Assembly (NCBI GenBank): GCA_903857165.1
Contig: CAIODU010000056.1
Location: 1 to 64,000, forward strand
Reading direction: 5' to 3'
Source of the DNA: an uncultured Methylococcaceae bacterium
Lineage (GTDB): Bacteria > Pseudomonadota > Gammaproteobacteria > Methylococcales > Methylococcaceae
DNA length: 64,000 bases
Made by a program: the position numbers and the translations under genes. Of the stretch, positions 25,603 to 36,700 are shown in pieces. Every line of letters begins with the position of its first letter. Position 1 is the first letter of the stretch. Below the pieces are notes generated by a model. That model was not told where the DNA came from, made no database searches, and saw nothing but the letters and a program-made list of their open reading frames with translations.

Positions 25603-26697
25603 ATGGACAAGAAAGCATCCCGGCTACCGTCTTGGGCGATGTGGGCAATGATGGTTGTATTGATGGTGCTAACGATCCATGTTGTGATCGAAAGCGCAGT
25701 CCAACTGTATTTTGCCAACCAGTCCGGGGCTTGGAAGTACCTCTCGGAATTCCGCGAAAAAGCCAGGCAAGCGGGGTTGAGCCTCAGCCAATACGGGCAG
25801 AAGGTTGGGCTAGACCCTTATCTGGGTTGGTGCCGGGAAGAGGCCAGGCAACACGAACCCCCGCCAACGGTTGCCAAATCCGGCACGGTTCTATTTGTCG
25901 GGGATTCTGTCACCGCCGGTCACGACGTGCGGGCGGGCGAGGAAGACTATCCCTCGCTGCTGGCTGCACAGTGGGGCAAACGCGGGGTCAAAGTGGTCAA
26001 TCTTGCTGCGCGTGGCTATGGAGTGGATCAAATGTGGCTAAAACTTCTGTTACAGGCAGGAGGCTACCATCCTGATGCCATCGTTTTCGCCTACATACCC
26101 CATGACTTGATCCGGCCTGGCAATGACTTTAATTTTGGCCTGCCCAAGCCAAGGTTCCATTTCACGGGGCCGCACACAGCACTTACTTTGGCAGAGGAGA
26201 TAGGGGAATACCATCGACACTATGATGCCGCTCGCTCCGGTTTCCACTTAAGCGGGTGGTTCGCCGGCCACTATTGGGACAATAAGGAATACTACGCGCC
26301 GGCTCTGGCAACGGATTACTTCGACCGTTTGTATCGCCACATAGGCGAAGGCTTGGCGCAAATATCACAAGAATGGAAAATACCCGTGATCGTGGTCAAA
26401 CTGACCAATTTCCGCCAGTTTAGCGGGTCTGCCCCACTCATCCTGCTGGCGGCATCAGGCTTGGTCAACCCGAAGCATCTGGACAAAGCCGATGTGCGCT
26501 ATCTGGACATGGACGACTGTGTCCCGGCCAAGGCCAAAGCCCGGGGGCTTGAGCTTGAAAAGGAATTCGCCCATCATCCAAGCCCGCCTGGCCACCGCCT
26601 GTTGGCCGAATGCCTGGGCGACTTTATGGAGCCTATTGTACTTAACCGTCTGAATGGATCGACGGTCAAAGACAGCCCTAAACCGGCAGAAAATTGA
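25603..26697 (+). CDS. SGNH/GDSL-like hydrolase, membrane anchored
   Basis: N-terminal TM segment, VLFVGDSVTAGHDV, ..HHPSPPGHRLLAE. Confidence 0.75.
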   Translation: MDKKASRLPSWAMWAMMVVLMVLTIHVVIESAVQLYFANQSGAWKYLSEFREKARQAGLSLSQYGQKVGLDPYLGWCREEARQHEPPPTVAKSGTVLFVGDSVTAGHDVRAGEEDYPSLLAAQWGKRGVKVVNLAARGYGVDQMWLKLLLQAGGYHPDAIVFAYIPHDLIRPGNDFNFGLPKPRFHFTGPHTALTLAEEIGEYHRHYDAARSGFHLSGWFAGHYWDNKEYYAPALATDYFDRLYRHIGEGLAQISQEWKIPVIVVKLTNFRQFSGSAPLILLAASGLVNPKHLDKADVRYLDMDDCVPAKAKARGLELEKEFAHHPSPPGHRLLAECLGDFMEPIVLNRLNGSTVKDSPKPAEN

Positions 26698-26699
26698 CA

Positions 26700-27734
26700 T
26701 CAGCCAGAGCCATTAAGCCGGCTTTCCAACTGTTGCAGGAAAAAGCGAGGGATGCGCTCCTCCAGCCAATAGCGCGGCCGCCCCGGAATGTTTCCCGCAA
26801 CAAAACCCACATGCCCGCCTGAACGGGCGAGTTCAACATGCACGGCGGGGGAAAGCTCCTCCACTGAGGGTATGACCTGCGGAGTCATGAAAGGGTCGTC
26901 AAGCGCATGGATAACCAAAGTAGGCGTGAGAATGTCTTTGAGATACTGCCGGGAACTCGATTTTGCATAATAATCGTGAACATCGCGAAACGGATAGAGC
27001 CCGGCAATGACCCTGTCGTCGTACTGCCAAAACGAACGGATGGGGGACAAATCGCCAAGCTTGCGCAGCATGTCCGCTTCCTTGGCATGGCCCATCGTCT
27101 GCAAATGCTTGTGTTTCAGATAGATGTATTGCTTTAATTCCCGCAGCAGTCGGTTTCGGTACAGCCTTGAAAACCCCAAGTCCATCCGGCTTGAACATAG
27201 GTTCAGCAGCAGCGGCACGGAAACCGCCGCTGCGGCGAACAAATCGACATTCCGCCTGCCTTCCCCCAGCCATTTCAGCAACACATTGCCGCCCAAGGAA
27301 TAACCCACTGCCGCCAGCGGTGTGTGAGGACAGGCGTTCCTAATGTGTCGGTACAAAAAATCAAGATCGTCGGTGTCGCCAGAATGGTAACAGCGCGCGG
27401 TCTGGTTCGGTTGGCCGCTACAGCCGCGAAAATTCAAGGCAACACTGCTAAAACCCTTGCTGTGCAGGGCAACCTGCATGCCGAGTATGTAAGTCGAATT
27501 TGATGAGCCCGACAAGCCGTGTATCAGCATGACGACGGGGCGGGACGCATCGCCGCACCAGTCAATGTCGATGAAATCGCCGTCAGAAGTGGTCAGGCGT
27601 TCGCGCGTCGTGACCGGCCTCGGGGGGCGTCGCAACAAGGCGGGCCAGAGTGTCTGCAAGTGCGGGTTGTTTAGCCACCAAGCGGGCTTGAAGCCGATTG
27701 TGTTGGAAATAGGCATGTGATTCCGTAGACTCAT
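26700..27734 (-). CDS. YheT-family alpha/beta hydrolase
   Basis: NNPHLQTLWPALLRR, VMLIHGLSGSSNSTYI, AVGYSLGGNVLLKWLGE. Confidence 0.93.
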   Translation of the reverse strand: MSLRNHMPISNTIGFKPAWWLNNPHLQTLWPALLRRPPRPVTTRERLTTSDGDFIDIDWCGDASRPVVMLIHGLSGSSNSTYILGMQVALHSKGFSSVALNFRGCSGQPNQTARCYHSGDTDDLDFLYRHIRNACPHTPLAAVGYSLGGNVLLKWLGEGRRNVDLFAAAAVSVPLLLNLCSSRMDLGFSRLYRNRLLRELKQYIYLKHKHLQTMGHAKEADMLRKLGDLSPIRSFWQYDDRVIAGLYPFRDVHDYYAKSSSRQYLKDILTPTLVIHALDDPFMTPQVIPSVEELSPAVHVELARSGGHVGFVAGNIPGRPRYWLEERIPRFFLQQLESRLNGSG

Positions 27735-27981
27735 CGCTGAAGAAAAAACCTTTCGCCATACAGATTATCAGCCTTTATCTGCAATGGTTAAGCAATTCGC
27801 GCAAAAGGACAAAAAGTTTTTTGAAAGACTATATTGCGTTTCCTTGCGATTGCTGTAATGCTTTCCATCAATGTGGTCGCGCACCTCGTCCGGCAGACAG
27901 GGCGCACCCAGAGAAGAAGTGGGGATTTTGTCACGGGTTTTGCACCATCCGGTTCATACACACAATAAAAGAGGGGTAGGT

Positions 27982-28704
27982 ATGTCAAATATAGCTGGCA
28001 AGGCTTATGCGATGAATGTGATCACACCGATCAGGCCGTATACGACCTGGGTTAATAAATTCATCTTTTGGATCGCAGTAAAAATTCCGGGTACATTGAA
28101 AGGTTTGATCACCCTTTCATTGATTCACTACGCCCGTTGGGTAATCATAGGCAAGGATCAGTTCCCGCATTTGGACCCGAAGCAGCCCAAGGAAGAGTTA
28201 AATTACACCTACATGATGTTCTTCAGCAACTTCAACGGCAGTTGGGACCAGTATGTCGATTCCTTTACGTTTGCAATTCCTGGCGGGCTAGACTTGTTCT
28301 GGAAATGGAATATCCGTTATTCGAAATCGGTTCCGTTGACACCGTTTCATGATTACATCCGTTACAACCAGATCGAAACCATCCACTACTATAACGCTTA
28401 TCCACTGGCCGCATCGAATGATGTGAAGAGTGCCAAGACCGTCAAAAGTTCGCTTATCAAGTTTGAGCAGGATACACGGAATGTGAGCGGCGACAACTTT
28501 CTGAAGCTCTACAATGCATTGTTGCGCGGCTTGCAACATGACATGGGCGATATGTATCCAACGCCTATCGTCAGCATGTCGGCCCACCAAGTGGAAAGAC
28601 GGCAAAAGTGGCATGCGGCCAATCTGCCAGAAGGGGGAGCCGGCCCTACAGGTGGAACGGCGCCGAAAGAGGCACACGGGCATTCTGCTAAAAAGGGGAA
28701 ATAG
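27982..28704 (+). CDS. Uncharacterised DyP-cluster protein 1
   Basis: MSNIAGKAYAMNVITPIRPYTTW..LNYTYMMFFSNFNGSWDQYVDSF. Confidence 0.65.
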   Translation: MSNIAGKAYAMNVITPIRPYTTWVNKFIFWIAVKIPGTLKGLITLSLIHYARWVIIGKDQFPHLDPKQPKEELNYTYMMFFSNFNGSWDQYVDSFTFAIPGGLDLFWKWNIRYSKSVPLTPFHDYIRYNQIETIHYYNAYPLAASNDVKSAKTVKSSLIKFEQDTRNVSGDNFLKLYNALLRGLQHDMGDMYPTPIVSMSAHQVERRQKWHAANLPEGGAGPTGGTAPKEAHGHSAKKGK

Positions 28705-28706
28705 TC

Positions 28707-29441
28707 ATGTCAAGTAATATCAGCGGCAACGCCTACGCTTTAACCATTTTATCGCCGATCAAGGATGGATTTACGCAAGACGAAATTGCCTACGCAGACA
28801 TCGTGAGGGATCGTTTGCAAGGCTGGAACGCCGAGCATAACAGCCCGATGGCATTGGTGCCGCAAACTTACCTATGCCGCTATTTTGTGCTGGACGATGT
28901 CTACTTGGAATCCTTGCCGGGTGGGAGCGCGATAGATACACTCGTCGATTGGCTACCCTTCGTACCCGACACCTTGCGACGCTGGGCATGGCCGAAAGAA
29001 GATCACCTGAAATCTCGCTATCTGGTTTTCTCATGCAATTTCCATGGCGGGCCAAAGGCCGATCTCGACGGCTACCTGCGTGGAATGTGGAATGCGATTG
29101 GTGATCGCATCAAGGAAATCTGGGGCTATTGCCACGGTTTCGATCAAGTCGATAATGCCGATAAATTTATCGACTACATGAAAAAGTGCCAGCTTACCGC
29201 AACCTTGTTTTTCGTCGGTTCCAACGATGATCCGCTGGAAGAGCAATTGAAAGCACTCTATCTGAAGCAGGAATTCGCAAAATTCGCCATCGACAATCAG
29301 GGGCTTGATGCCGCCACAGTGAAGACGAACTTTCAGGCTTTCGTCGATCGCGTCAGGCCGTCCGAACTGGACGGGCCGACATGGAAGGCGGGTGCCTATC
29401 GGGTGGATGAATTAGTTGAGTTAAAGAAAAATAAGGGGTGA
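28707..29441 (+). CDS. Uncharacterised DyP-cluster protein 2 (N-terminally similar to protein 1)
   Basis: MSSNISGNAYALTILSPIKDGF..LKSRYLVFSCNFHGGPKADLDGYL. Confidence 0.65.
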   Translation: MSSNISGNAYALTILSPIKDGFTQDEIAYADIVRDRLQGWNAEHNSPMALVPQTYLCRYFVLDDVYLESLPGGSAIDTLVDWLPFVPDTLRRWAWPKEDHLKSRYLVFSCNFHGGPKADLDGYLRGMWNAIGDRIKEIWGYCHGFDQVDNADKFIDYMKKCQLTATLFFVGSNDDPLEEQLKALYLKQEFAKFAIDNQGLDAATVKTNFQAFVDRVRPSELDGPTWKAGAYRVDELVELKKNKG

Positions 29442-29445
29442 TATT

Positions 29446-31101
29446 GTGACCAAACAATTAGACTTGCTAGATATCCAAGGTAATATTCTTCGTGCCTATG
29501 GTCGCTTCGGCTACCCGGTTGCCCGCTACGTATTTCTGAATGTCAGAAATACGGCCAAAGGCCGGGAGTTTGTCGGCGAGATTACCAAAAAAGTGACGAC
29601 ATCCGTGGAATGGGGGGATGGGCCGGGCAAAATTAAGCAACCCGACAGGACAGTCAATATTGCGTTCACCTACCAAGGGCTGAAGGATCTGGGTGTGCCG
29701 ATATCTTCGCTGGTTGGTTTCTCGCCGGAATTTGCCAGTGGCATGAAGGGACGCAAGGACATACTGGGCGATGACGGCCCCAGTTCACCAGAACATTGGG
29801 ATCCGATATGGCGCGGGAACCGGGAGACGCGGGAGAAGGATGTGCATATCTTCATCTCGCTGAATGCGTTGGCCGGCCAAGGTTTGGACTGGTTGACAGT
29901 TGCCGAGAAAAACCGTGACGACGCTTATGCATGGTTGTTGGATGAGATCAACAAAACTGAAGGTGGCGTGGTTTTGTTGGACGGCCATCTAGGTGATGAC
30001 GATGCCAACCTGAACTATCAAGATGTCAGAGTCGTGCTGGACAACAATGGCGTGCCCACGCCCAAAGAACATTTTGGCTACACTGATGGCATCAGCGATC
30101 CGGTGTTTGAAGGTGTGCCCTATGATGAGAGGCGCGTCAAGGGCCGAGGCAAACAAATGCCGGGAGGCACATGGGCACCGCTGGCAACCGGGGAATTCTT
30201 GCTCGGTCACGTTGATGAGGCCAAAGAATACCCACCCGCACCCGAGCCTATTCTGCTGTCGCGCAACGGCACTTACATGATTTACCGCAAGCTGCATGAA
30301 AACGTTGCCACCTTTGACCGCTACCTGGAAGAGCAGGGTTCGAAGTTCCCCGGCGGAAAAGCACTGCTTGCGGCCAAATTTGTCGGTCGCTGGCCTGACA
30401 CGGGTGTGCCATTGGTCAAAGCCCCGGATGCGGCGAGTAATGCGAAGTTCGGCGCCCAACTACTGTCACTTAATGCAGCTTTGAATGCGGCACAAAAAAA
30501 AGGTGACAAGGAGTCCGTAAAGTCCAATGAGCAAGCCATAGACGATATTCTGAGCGACTTCACCTACGACGACGACATGAGCGGTGCCAAGTGTCCGTTT
30601 AGCTCGCACATCCGTCGCATCAACCCACGCGCATCACTAGAAATGATGAACGAAGAGGGTGACAAGCCAGGTTCGTTCAAGGTCAGCAAAGATGCGTTTG
30701 ACACCCCCGGCGCACTGGCGAATCGGCGTCGCCTGCTCCGTCGCGGTTTGCCTTATGGCGAGGTCAAAGATCGCACTCGCGACGACGGCAATCACGGCAT
30801 CGTCATTATGATGGTCAATGCCGACATCAATCGCCAGTTTGAGTTCGTGCAGCAGCAGTGGGTCAACTACGGCAACGACTTCAAGGCGGGCAACGATAAG
30901 GAGATTATCTTGGGCAACCACAGTATGGATGACAATTTTCCGAGCAAGGCCGTGATCGAAGCTGACCCGGACAGTGACCAGCCGCCGTATATCCTATCCA
31001 AGATTCCCCGTCTGGTGGTGACCCGGGGCGGTGATTATTTTTTCATACCAAGCATGACCGCATTGAGGATGATTGCCCAGGGTGTGATTGATCCGACTTA
31101 A
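29446..31101 (+). CDS. DyP-type heme peroxidase
   Basis: DIQGNILRAYGRFGYPVARYVFLNV, HFGYTDGISDPVFEG (GXXDG), CPFSSHIRRINPR. Confidence 0.92.
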   Translation: MTKQLDLLDIQGNILRAYGRFGYPVARYVFLNVRNTAKGREFVGEITKKVTTSVEWGDGPGKIKQPDRTVNIAFTYQGLKDLGVPISSLVGFSPEFASGMKGRKDILGDDGPSSPEHWDPIWRGNRETREKDVHIFISLNALAGQGLDWLTVAEKNRDDAYAWLLDEINKTEGGVVLLDGHLGDDDANLNYQDVRVVLDNNGVPTPKEHFGYTDGISDPVFEGVPYDERRVKGRGKQMPGGTWAPLATGEFLLGHVDEAKEYPPAPEPILLSRNGTYMIYRKLHENVATFDRYLEEQGSKFPGGKALLAAKFVGRWPDTGVPLVKAPDAASNAKFGAQLLSLNAALNAAQKKGDKESVKSNEQAIDDILSDFTYDDDMSGAKCPFSSHIRRINPRASLEMMNEEGDKPGSFKVSKDAFDTPGALANRRRLLRRGLPYGEVKDRTRDDGNHGIVIMMVNADINRQFEFVQQQWVNYGNDFKAGNDKEIILGNHSMDDNFPSKAVIEADPDSDQPPYILSKIPRLVVTRGGDYFFIPSMTALRMIAQGVIDPT

Positions 31102-31109
31102 CTGTTTAG

Positions 31110-31138
31110 AAAAAAGCCGGCTTGTCCGGCTTTTTTTT
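31110..31138 (+). terminator. Rho-independent terminator
   Basis: AAAAAGCCGGCTTGTCCGGCTTTTTTTT just after the DyP stop. Confidence 0.9.
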
Positions 31139-31296
31139 GCATTCATGGATATCCCCGTGGGGATGAGACGGTTCCTTCATCGGGTAATCACCAAAATGAG
31201 AATTGCTGCGTCCATAGTTGGACTTGCCGGTTGAGTCTGCCGTGTGACAGGTTCGGTAGGTTCATTGAGTAAAAAAATGTAACGAGGAATATAGAT

Positions 31297-32310
31297 ATGA
31301 CCAACAAACAACTTGCCCAAGAAACCATCCCGCCAGACGAAGCCAAATATATTGAAGATCTCGCTGAACGCTTAAAAGCGAAAATCATCAAAGACAACCC
31401 AACCGGCATTATGCGTCGCGATGCCCACCCAAAAATGCATGGTGTCGTCAAGGCGGAGTTTATTGTCGAACCCAACATTCCCCAAGAATTGAGGGTAGGC
31501 TTGTTCAAGGAACCAAAGACCTATCAGGCGTGGATTCGCTTCTCGAATCAAGATGGCAGCATAAATCCAGATATAGACCGTGACATTCGAGGCATGGCAA
31601 TTAAGTTAATGGGCGTTCCGGGGGAAAAAATCCTGGAGCAGGAAAAAAATGAACAGACCCATGATTTCATTGTGATCAGCACCAATGTCTTCGTCACTAA
31701 GGATGCGGAAGAATTCGATGACATGATCAAATCGTTTACTGGCAGTGTCTTCGCAAAAGTCTGGTTTTTCCTGACTCATTGGCGCGTGGGCTGGAACTTG
31801 TACAAATCGATGGTTAAATTCGCCAACCCGCTGCAGATTCGCTACTTTAGCACCACGCCTTATTTATTCGGTGCGACCGCAGCCAAATATTCGGCCATCC
31901 CGCACATCAATAATACGCCTGATAAAATTCCCGACAACCCGGCAGACGATTATCTGCGACTGGCAATGGTTAAACAGTTAAAAGAAGGCGAAGCGCTGTT
32001 TGACTTTGCCGTGCAATTGCAAACTGACCCCGATGCCATGCCGATTGAAGACCCCGGACATGAATGGGCGGAATCAATGTCGCCGTTCCGCAAAGTCGCG
32101 ACGATCAGGATTTTACAGCAGGAGTTTGACAGCGATAAACAGAAGGAATTTGGGGAGAATTTATCCTTCACGCCTTGGCATGCGTTGCCCGAACATCGGC
32201 CGCTGGGTGGCGTCAACCGGGCGCGTAAGGTGGTATATCGGGCTATTTCGCTGTTCCGGCACGAATACAATAAAACACCGAGGGTTGAGCCTGCCAGTTG
32301 GGAGATTTGA
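31297..32310 (+). CDS. Catalase-like heme protein
   Basis: DAHPKMHGVVKAEFIVEPNIPQELRVGLFKEPKTYQAWIRFSNQDG..DIRGMAIKLMGVPGE. Confidence 0.85.
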   Translation: MTNKQLAQETIPPDEAKYIEDLAERLKAKIIKDNPTGIMRRDAHPKMHGVVKAEFIVEPNIPQELRVGLFKEPKTYQAWIRFSNQDGSINPDIDRDIRGMAIKLMGVPGEKILEQEKNEQTHDFIVISTNVFVTKDAEEFDDMIKSFTGSVFAKVWFFLTHWRVGWNLYKSMVKFANPLQIRYFSTTPYLFGATAAKYSAIPHINNTPDKIPDNPADDYLRLAMVKQLKEGEALFDFAVQLQTDPDAMPIEDPGHEWAESMSPFRKVATIRILQQEFDSDKQKEFGENLSFTPWHALPEHRPLGGVNRARKVVYRAISLFRHEYNKTPRVEPASWEI

Positions 32311-32324
32311 TTTAAAGACGATCA

Positions 32325-33572
32325 ATGCGCTTCCTCCACGCCTCCGACCTGCACATCGACAGCCCCCTGCGCGGTCTCGACCGTTACGACGGCGCTCCGG
32401 TAAACCGGCTACGCACGGCAACCCGGGCCGCGCTTGAACGTTTAGTCGACCGGGCGCTGGGCGACCCGGTCGATTTCCTCCTGCTGGCCGGTGACATCTA
32501 TGACCGCGACTGGCAAGATTTCCACACCGGGCTGTTCTTCCGCGAGCAAATGGTGCGCTTGAACCGCGCGGGCATCCGTGTCTTCGCCGTACAGGGAAAC
32601 CACGATGCCCAAGGCGTGATTTCGCGCCAATTGCCACTGCCCGACAATGTCCATGTATTTTCCAGCAGGGTTGCGGAAACCCGGCGCATTGATGAACTGT
32701 CGGTGGCGATTCACGGGAGGAGCTTCCCCAACCGTGCCGTCGAAGAAGACCTAGTGCCCGCTTACCCCGACCCCGTGCCGGGTTTCTTTAACATTGGCCT
32801 GTTGCACACTAGCCTGAATGGCCGGCCTGGCCACGACACCTACGCACCCACCGATCTCGCCACCCTGACAGCCAAGGGTTATGACTATTGGGCGCTGGGA
32901 CATGTCCATGCGCGGGAGATAGTGTCGGAGCAACCGCGCATTGTGTTTTCCGGCAACCTTCAGGGACGGCATGCCAACGAAACCGGTGCCAAGGGCTGCG
33001 AAAGGGTTTCGGTGGAGGCCGGGCGGGTTGAATCTGAGTTTCTGCCAATGGACGTGGTGCGCTGGAGCCACCTCACTGTGAGCCTTGACGGAATTGACCG
33101 GCTTGAGGCTGTCAATGAAGCCTTCCAGTCAGCGTTGGCACCGGCATTGATTGGCGCGGCCGACCGGCTTCATGCCGTGCGCGTCACCTTGACCGGCATG
33201 ACCGGATTGCATCGGCATGAAGCCGGGCAACCAGGCACCTTGGCGGCGACGGTGCAAGCGGCGGCTCAAGATGTGGTGGAAGCAGAAATATGGATCGAAC
33301 AAGTGCGCATCGACCTGACCGCGCCGCTGGATCGGATGCAGTCGGCCCAGCGCCAAGACGCGGTAGGCGAGCTAACCCGTTTGGTTGATGGCTTGGTGGG
33401 CAACCATGAATCCATGCAGGGCTGGGCGCAATCGGCGCTGGGCGATGTCCTGTCGGCCATGCCCACGGAAGTGAGCGCCGGCGAAACCCCCAGGCTGGAC
33501 AATTTCGCTGACTTGCGGGCCTTGCTGCTGGATGCGGAAGCCACAGTGCTTGCACGTTTGGCGGACGGGTGA
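32325..33572 (+). CDS. SbcD/YhaO-like DNA repair metallophosphoesterase
   Basis: MRFLHASDLHIDSPLRGLDRY, LLLAGDIYDRDW, VQGNHDAQG, YWALGHVHARE. Confidence 0.92.
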   Translation: MRFLHASDLHIDSPLRGLDRYDGAPVNRLRTATRAALERLVDRALGDPVDFLLLAGDIYDRDWQDFHTGLFFREQMVRLNRAGIRVFAVQGNHDAQGVISRQLPLPDNVHVFSSRVAETRRIDELSVAIHGRSFPNRAVEEDLVPAYPDPVPGFFNIGLLHTSLNGRPGHDTYAPTDLATLTAKGYDYWALGHVHAREIVSEQPRIVFSGNLQGRHANETGAKGCERVSVEAGRVESEFLPMDVVRWSHLTVSLDGIDRLEAVNEAFQSALAPALIGAADRLHAVRVTLTGMTGLHRHEAGQPGTLAATVQAAAQDVVEAEIWIEQVRIDLTAPLDRMQSAQRQDAVGELTRLVDGLVGNHESMQGWAQSALGDVLSAMPTEVSAGETPRLDNFADLRALLLDAEATVLARLADG

Positions 33573-33593
33573 GGGTTTTGTTTATTTTCTTCA

Positions 33594-33733
33594 CTGATGT
33601 TACGCAACGGCCTAGGATTGGAGCGTCAAAGCTTGCTTTGACAGGCGAAGCAAGCTTCGCATTTCCCGCTCTCTTGTCAAAGCAAGCTTTGGCGCTCCCG
33701 TCATCCCTCTTTCGCGTCCATGCGTAACATCAG
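33594..33733. repeat. MITE-like element, TIR family TGATGTTACGCA
   Basis: CTGATGTTACGCAACGG..GGAGCGTCAAAGCTTGCTTTGACA..TGTCAAAGCAAGCTTTGGCGCTCC..TGCGTAACATCAG. Confidence 0.85.
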
Positions 33734-33744
33734 TTCTTCAGTCT

Positions 33745-36700
33745 ATGAAATTATTAAAGTTGTTGTTACAGGCATTCGGACCCTTTACCGAAACAACGCT
33801 CGATTTTGCCAGTGGCCCGGCCAACCTGCACATAATCTATGGGCCCAACGAAGCGGGAAAATCCTCGGCGCTCCGGGCGATGACGGATTTGCGTTTCGGG
33901 ATTCCAACCCGCAGCCCGGATGATTTCATCCACCCGTTCAATCAACTGCGCATCGGCGGCGTATTCATGGACGGGCAAGGCGAAACCCTGGGCTTGACCC
34001 GCCGCAAAGGCCGTGGAGCCACCTTGACCCAATTCAATGTGTCCACCGGACTGCCCGATCCCAATCTTCCGGTCACCCGCGAACTCGAATTGGCGTTGAC
34101 CGGCGGTTTGGAGCGGGGCGAGTTCGAGGCGATGTTCGGGCTCGACCATTTCCGGCTGCGCGAGGGCGGTGGCTTGCTGTTAAAGGGCGAAGGCGAGCTT
34201 GGCTTGGCGTTGTTCGAAGCCAGCGCCGGAACGCTTGGGATTGGGGCTATCTTGGCGGGTCTCGATGCCGATGCCAAAAAGCTCTACAACCCCCATGGCG
34301 CGGCCAAAAACTCCACCATCAATGAGGCACGCGGGCAACACGACCTGCAGCGGCAAATCCTTCGTCAGGCACAAACCAAACCTAACGACTGGCAAACCTT
34401 GCAGCGTGACCACGAATCCGCAAAGTCGGCGCTGGCCGATGTTGATGGTGCATTGGAAACCCAGCGCCGGCGTGAAAATGAACTGACCGAATTGCGTACC
34501 GTCGAACCCTTGCTTAGGGAACACGACCGGTTGCTGGCTGAATTGCAAGATTACGCCGGTATTCCTGATTTGCCGGAAAACGCCCGCGAGGAGCGTTTGT
34601 CGGCTGAACAAGACTTGCACCGTATCCGGCTGGAAATCCAAGATGCCAGCCAAGAGTTGGGCCAATGCGCGGAAAAACTAGCCATCCTTGCCATCGAACC
34701 GGCCTTGCTGGATCATGGCGAAGCCATCGAACGCCTGACCGCAGGTGTCGAATCAGTGGCGCGCAGCCGCTTGGAAATAAGGCAACAACAAGTCGCCATC
34801 GAAAAAATGCAGGGCGACATTGCCGCCGCGTCCGCCCGAATCGGACTCGCCTCCAAGGAATTGGAGCCTGTATTGCCCTCCGCCGGCGAACGTGTCAGCC
34901 TTGATCGTCATCTCCAGGAACTCGGCAAACTTGCCGAGCGGTTGGACGGTTATCGACAACGGGCCGAAAAGGTGGAACGGGCATTGCGCCAGCACTTCGA
35001 GGAAACTCCTGTCTTACCTGATCGTCCAGGCTACGCAGCATTGGCACTGGCATTACGCCATGCCCAAGGTTTGGGCGATGTGTCAAGGAAAAAATCCGAG
35101 TTGAGCCGGCAACTTAGAAGCTTGGAAAGCCAGATGGCCCAGTCATTGTCGGATTTAGGCATTGCATCTGTGGATGCACTGCGAGGCATAAGCCCCTTGT
35201 TGGAAAACGAGATCGCCGATACTCGGCAGAGGTTGGCCGATATTGACAAAGCAATACACACACTGCGGAGTGAGGAAAGCCTAATCCGTCGGGATTTGGG
35301 TTCACAGTGCTTGCGCAGACGGCAATTCCAAGCGGAAGGCGAGGTTGTCACCGCAGAAACCTTGCGCCTTGCCCGTACCCGGCGTGACCGACACTGGCAA
35401 CAAATCCGCCAAGCCTATGTGGAAAGGCAAACGTCCATTGCCGAACAGGAAGGTTCCTTGGCAGATGTCTTCGAGACGGAGCAAACCGAAGCAGACCGAC
35501 AGGCGGACATGCTCAGGGCCGATGCCAAACGGGCGGCCGGATTCGAGGAATGTTCCGCCCGCATCGAGGAGATGGAAAAACGTCAGCCGGACATTGCCAA
35601 CGGGCTGCTCAGTTTGGCCACCCGTGCCGAAGCCATCCATGCCGGTTGGTCGCAACGTCTGGCGCGAGCCGGTTTGCCTATGCTTCAAGCCGATTCGCTG
35701 CGGGAATGGCAGGGTTTGCGGCTGGATGCATTGGCTCTCCATGACCGGTTGTCGGCGGCACAGGCGGATTTCGATTTGGTCGAAACCGAATCCCGGTCGG
35801 TGGCAACCGTGTTGGTCGCCGCATTGAAGGCGGTAGGATGCCAGCCTGCGGAAGGGGGCGATGCCAAGGGTTTGCCAGCCTTAATCGAACAAGCCGCAAC
35901 ATGGGTCAAATCTTCCACCGAGGCCCATGCGAAGCACGAAGAACGCATCAAATCCCTCCGCTTCCAACAAATGGAACAGGAAGAAGTCGGCAAACGCATC
36001 GCCGAAACCGAAACCGGTTTACGGCTTCACCAAGACGGATTGAGGGAATGGCATTCCCGGCTGTTGTTAAAGCCAGACAGTCCGCCCGTGGCGGTCAAGG
36101 CCAGACTCGAAGAACTGGATGTCTTAGAGCGCCAAATGGCACAATTGAATGATGCGCTGCTGCGCCAAGCCCAACGACAGTCCGTCATCGACGATCACGA
36201 ATCCCAAGCCATCCGATTGGCCGGCTTGCTGGGCGAGCCAACTCCCGGACTGGTGGAAGACTTCAGCGACAGGCTGCGCAAGCGCTTAAACCTGTCCAAA
36301 GAACAAGACCAACAGCGCAAGAGCTTGCTTCGCGACCAGGCGCGGGCTGCGGAAAAACTCAAGCGGGCTCAAGCGGCCTTGGAGTCCAACACCGCACTGC
36401 TGGCACAGCTATGCAAGGCCGCAGGCATCGAGTCGACCGGATCGTTGCCCGAACGGGAACAAGCGGCGTCACAGAAACGCCAGGCTCGCAATGACCTCGC
36501 CCGGTTGCGGCAGCAATTGGCACAGGCATCGGCCCGGGGGGAACAGTCATTGCGGCAAAGTCTGGCTGGTTTGGATGCCGTCGCCGTCAACAGCGAACAC
36601 GAGCGCTGTAAAGCCGGGATTGTCCGGTTGGAGCAAGGGCAGATTTTGGCACGACAGAAAGAAGAGCAGACTCGCCGGGCATTGGAAGCCGTCGACGCTT

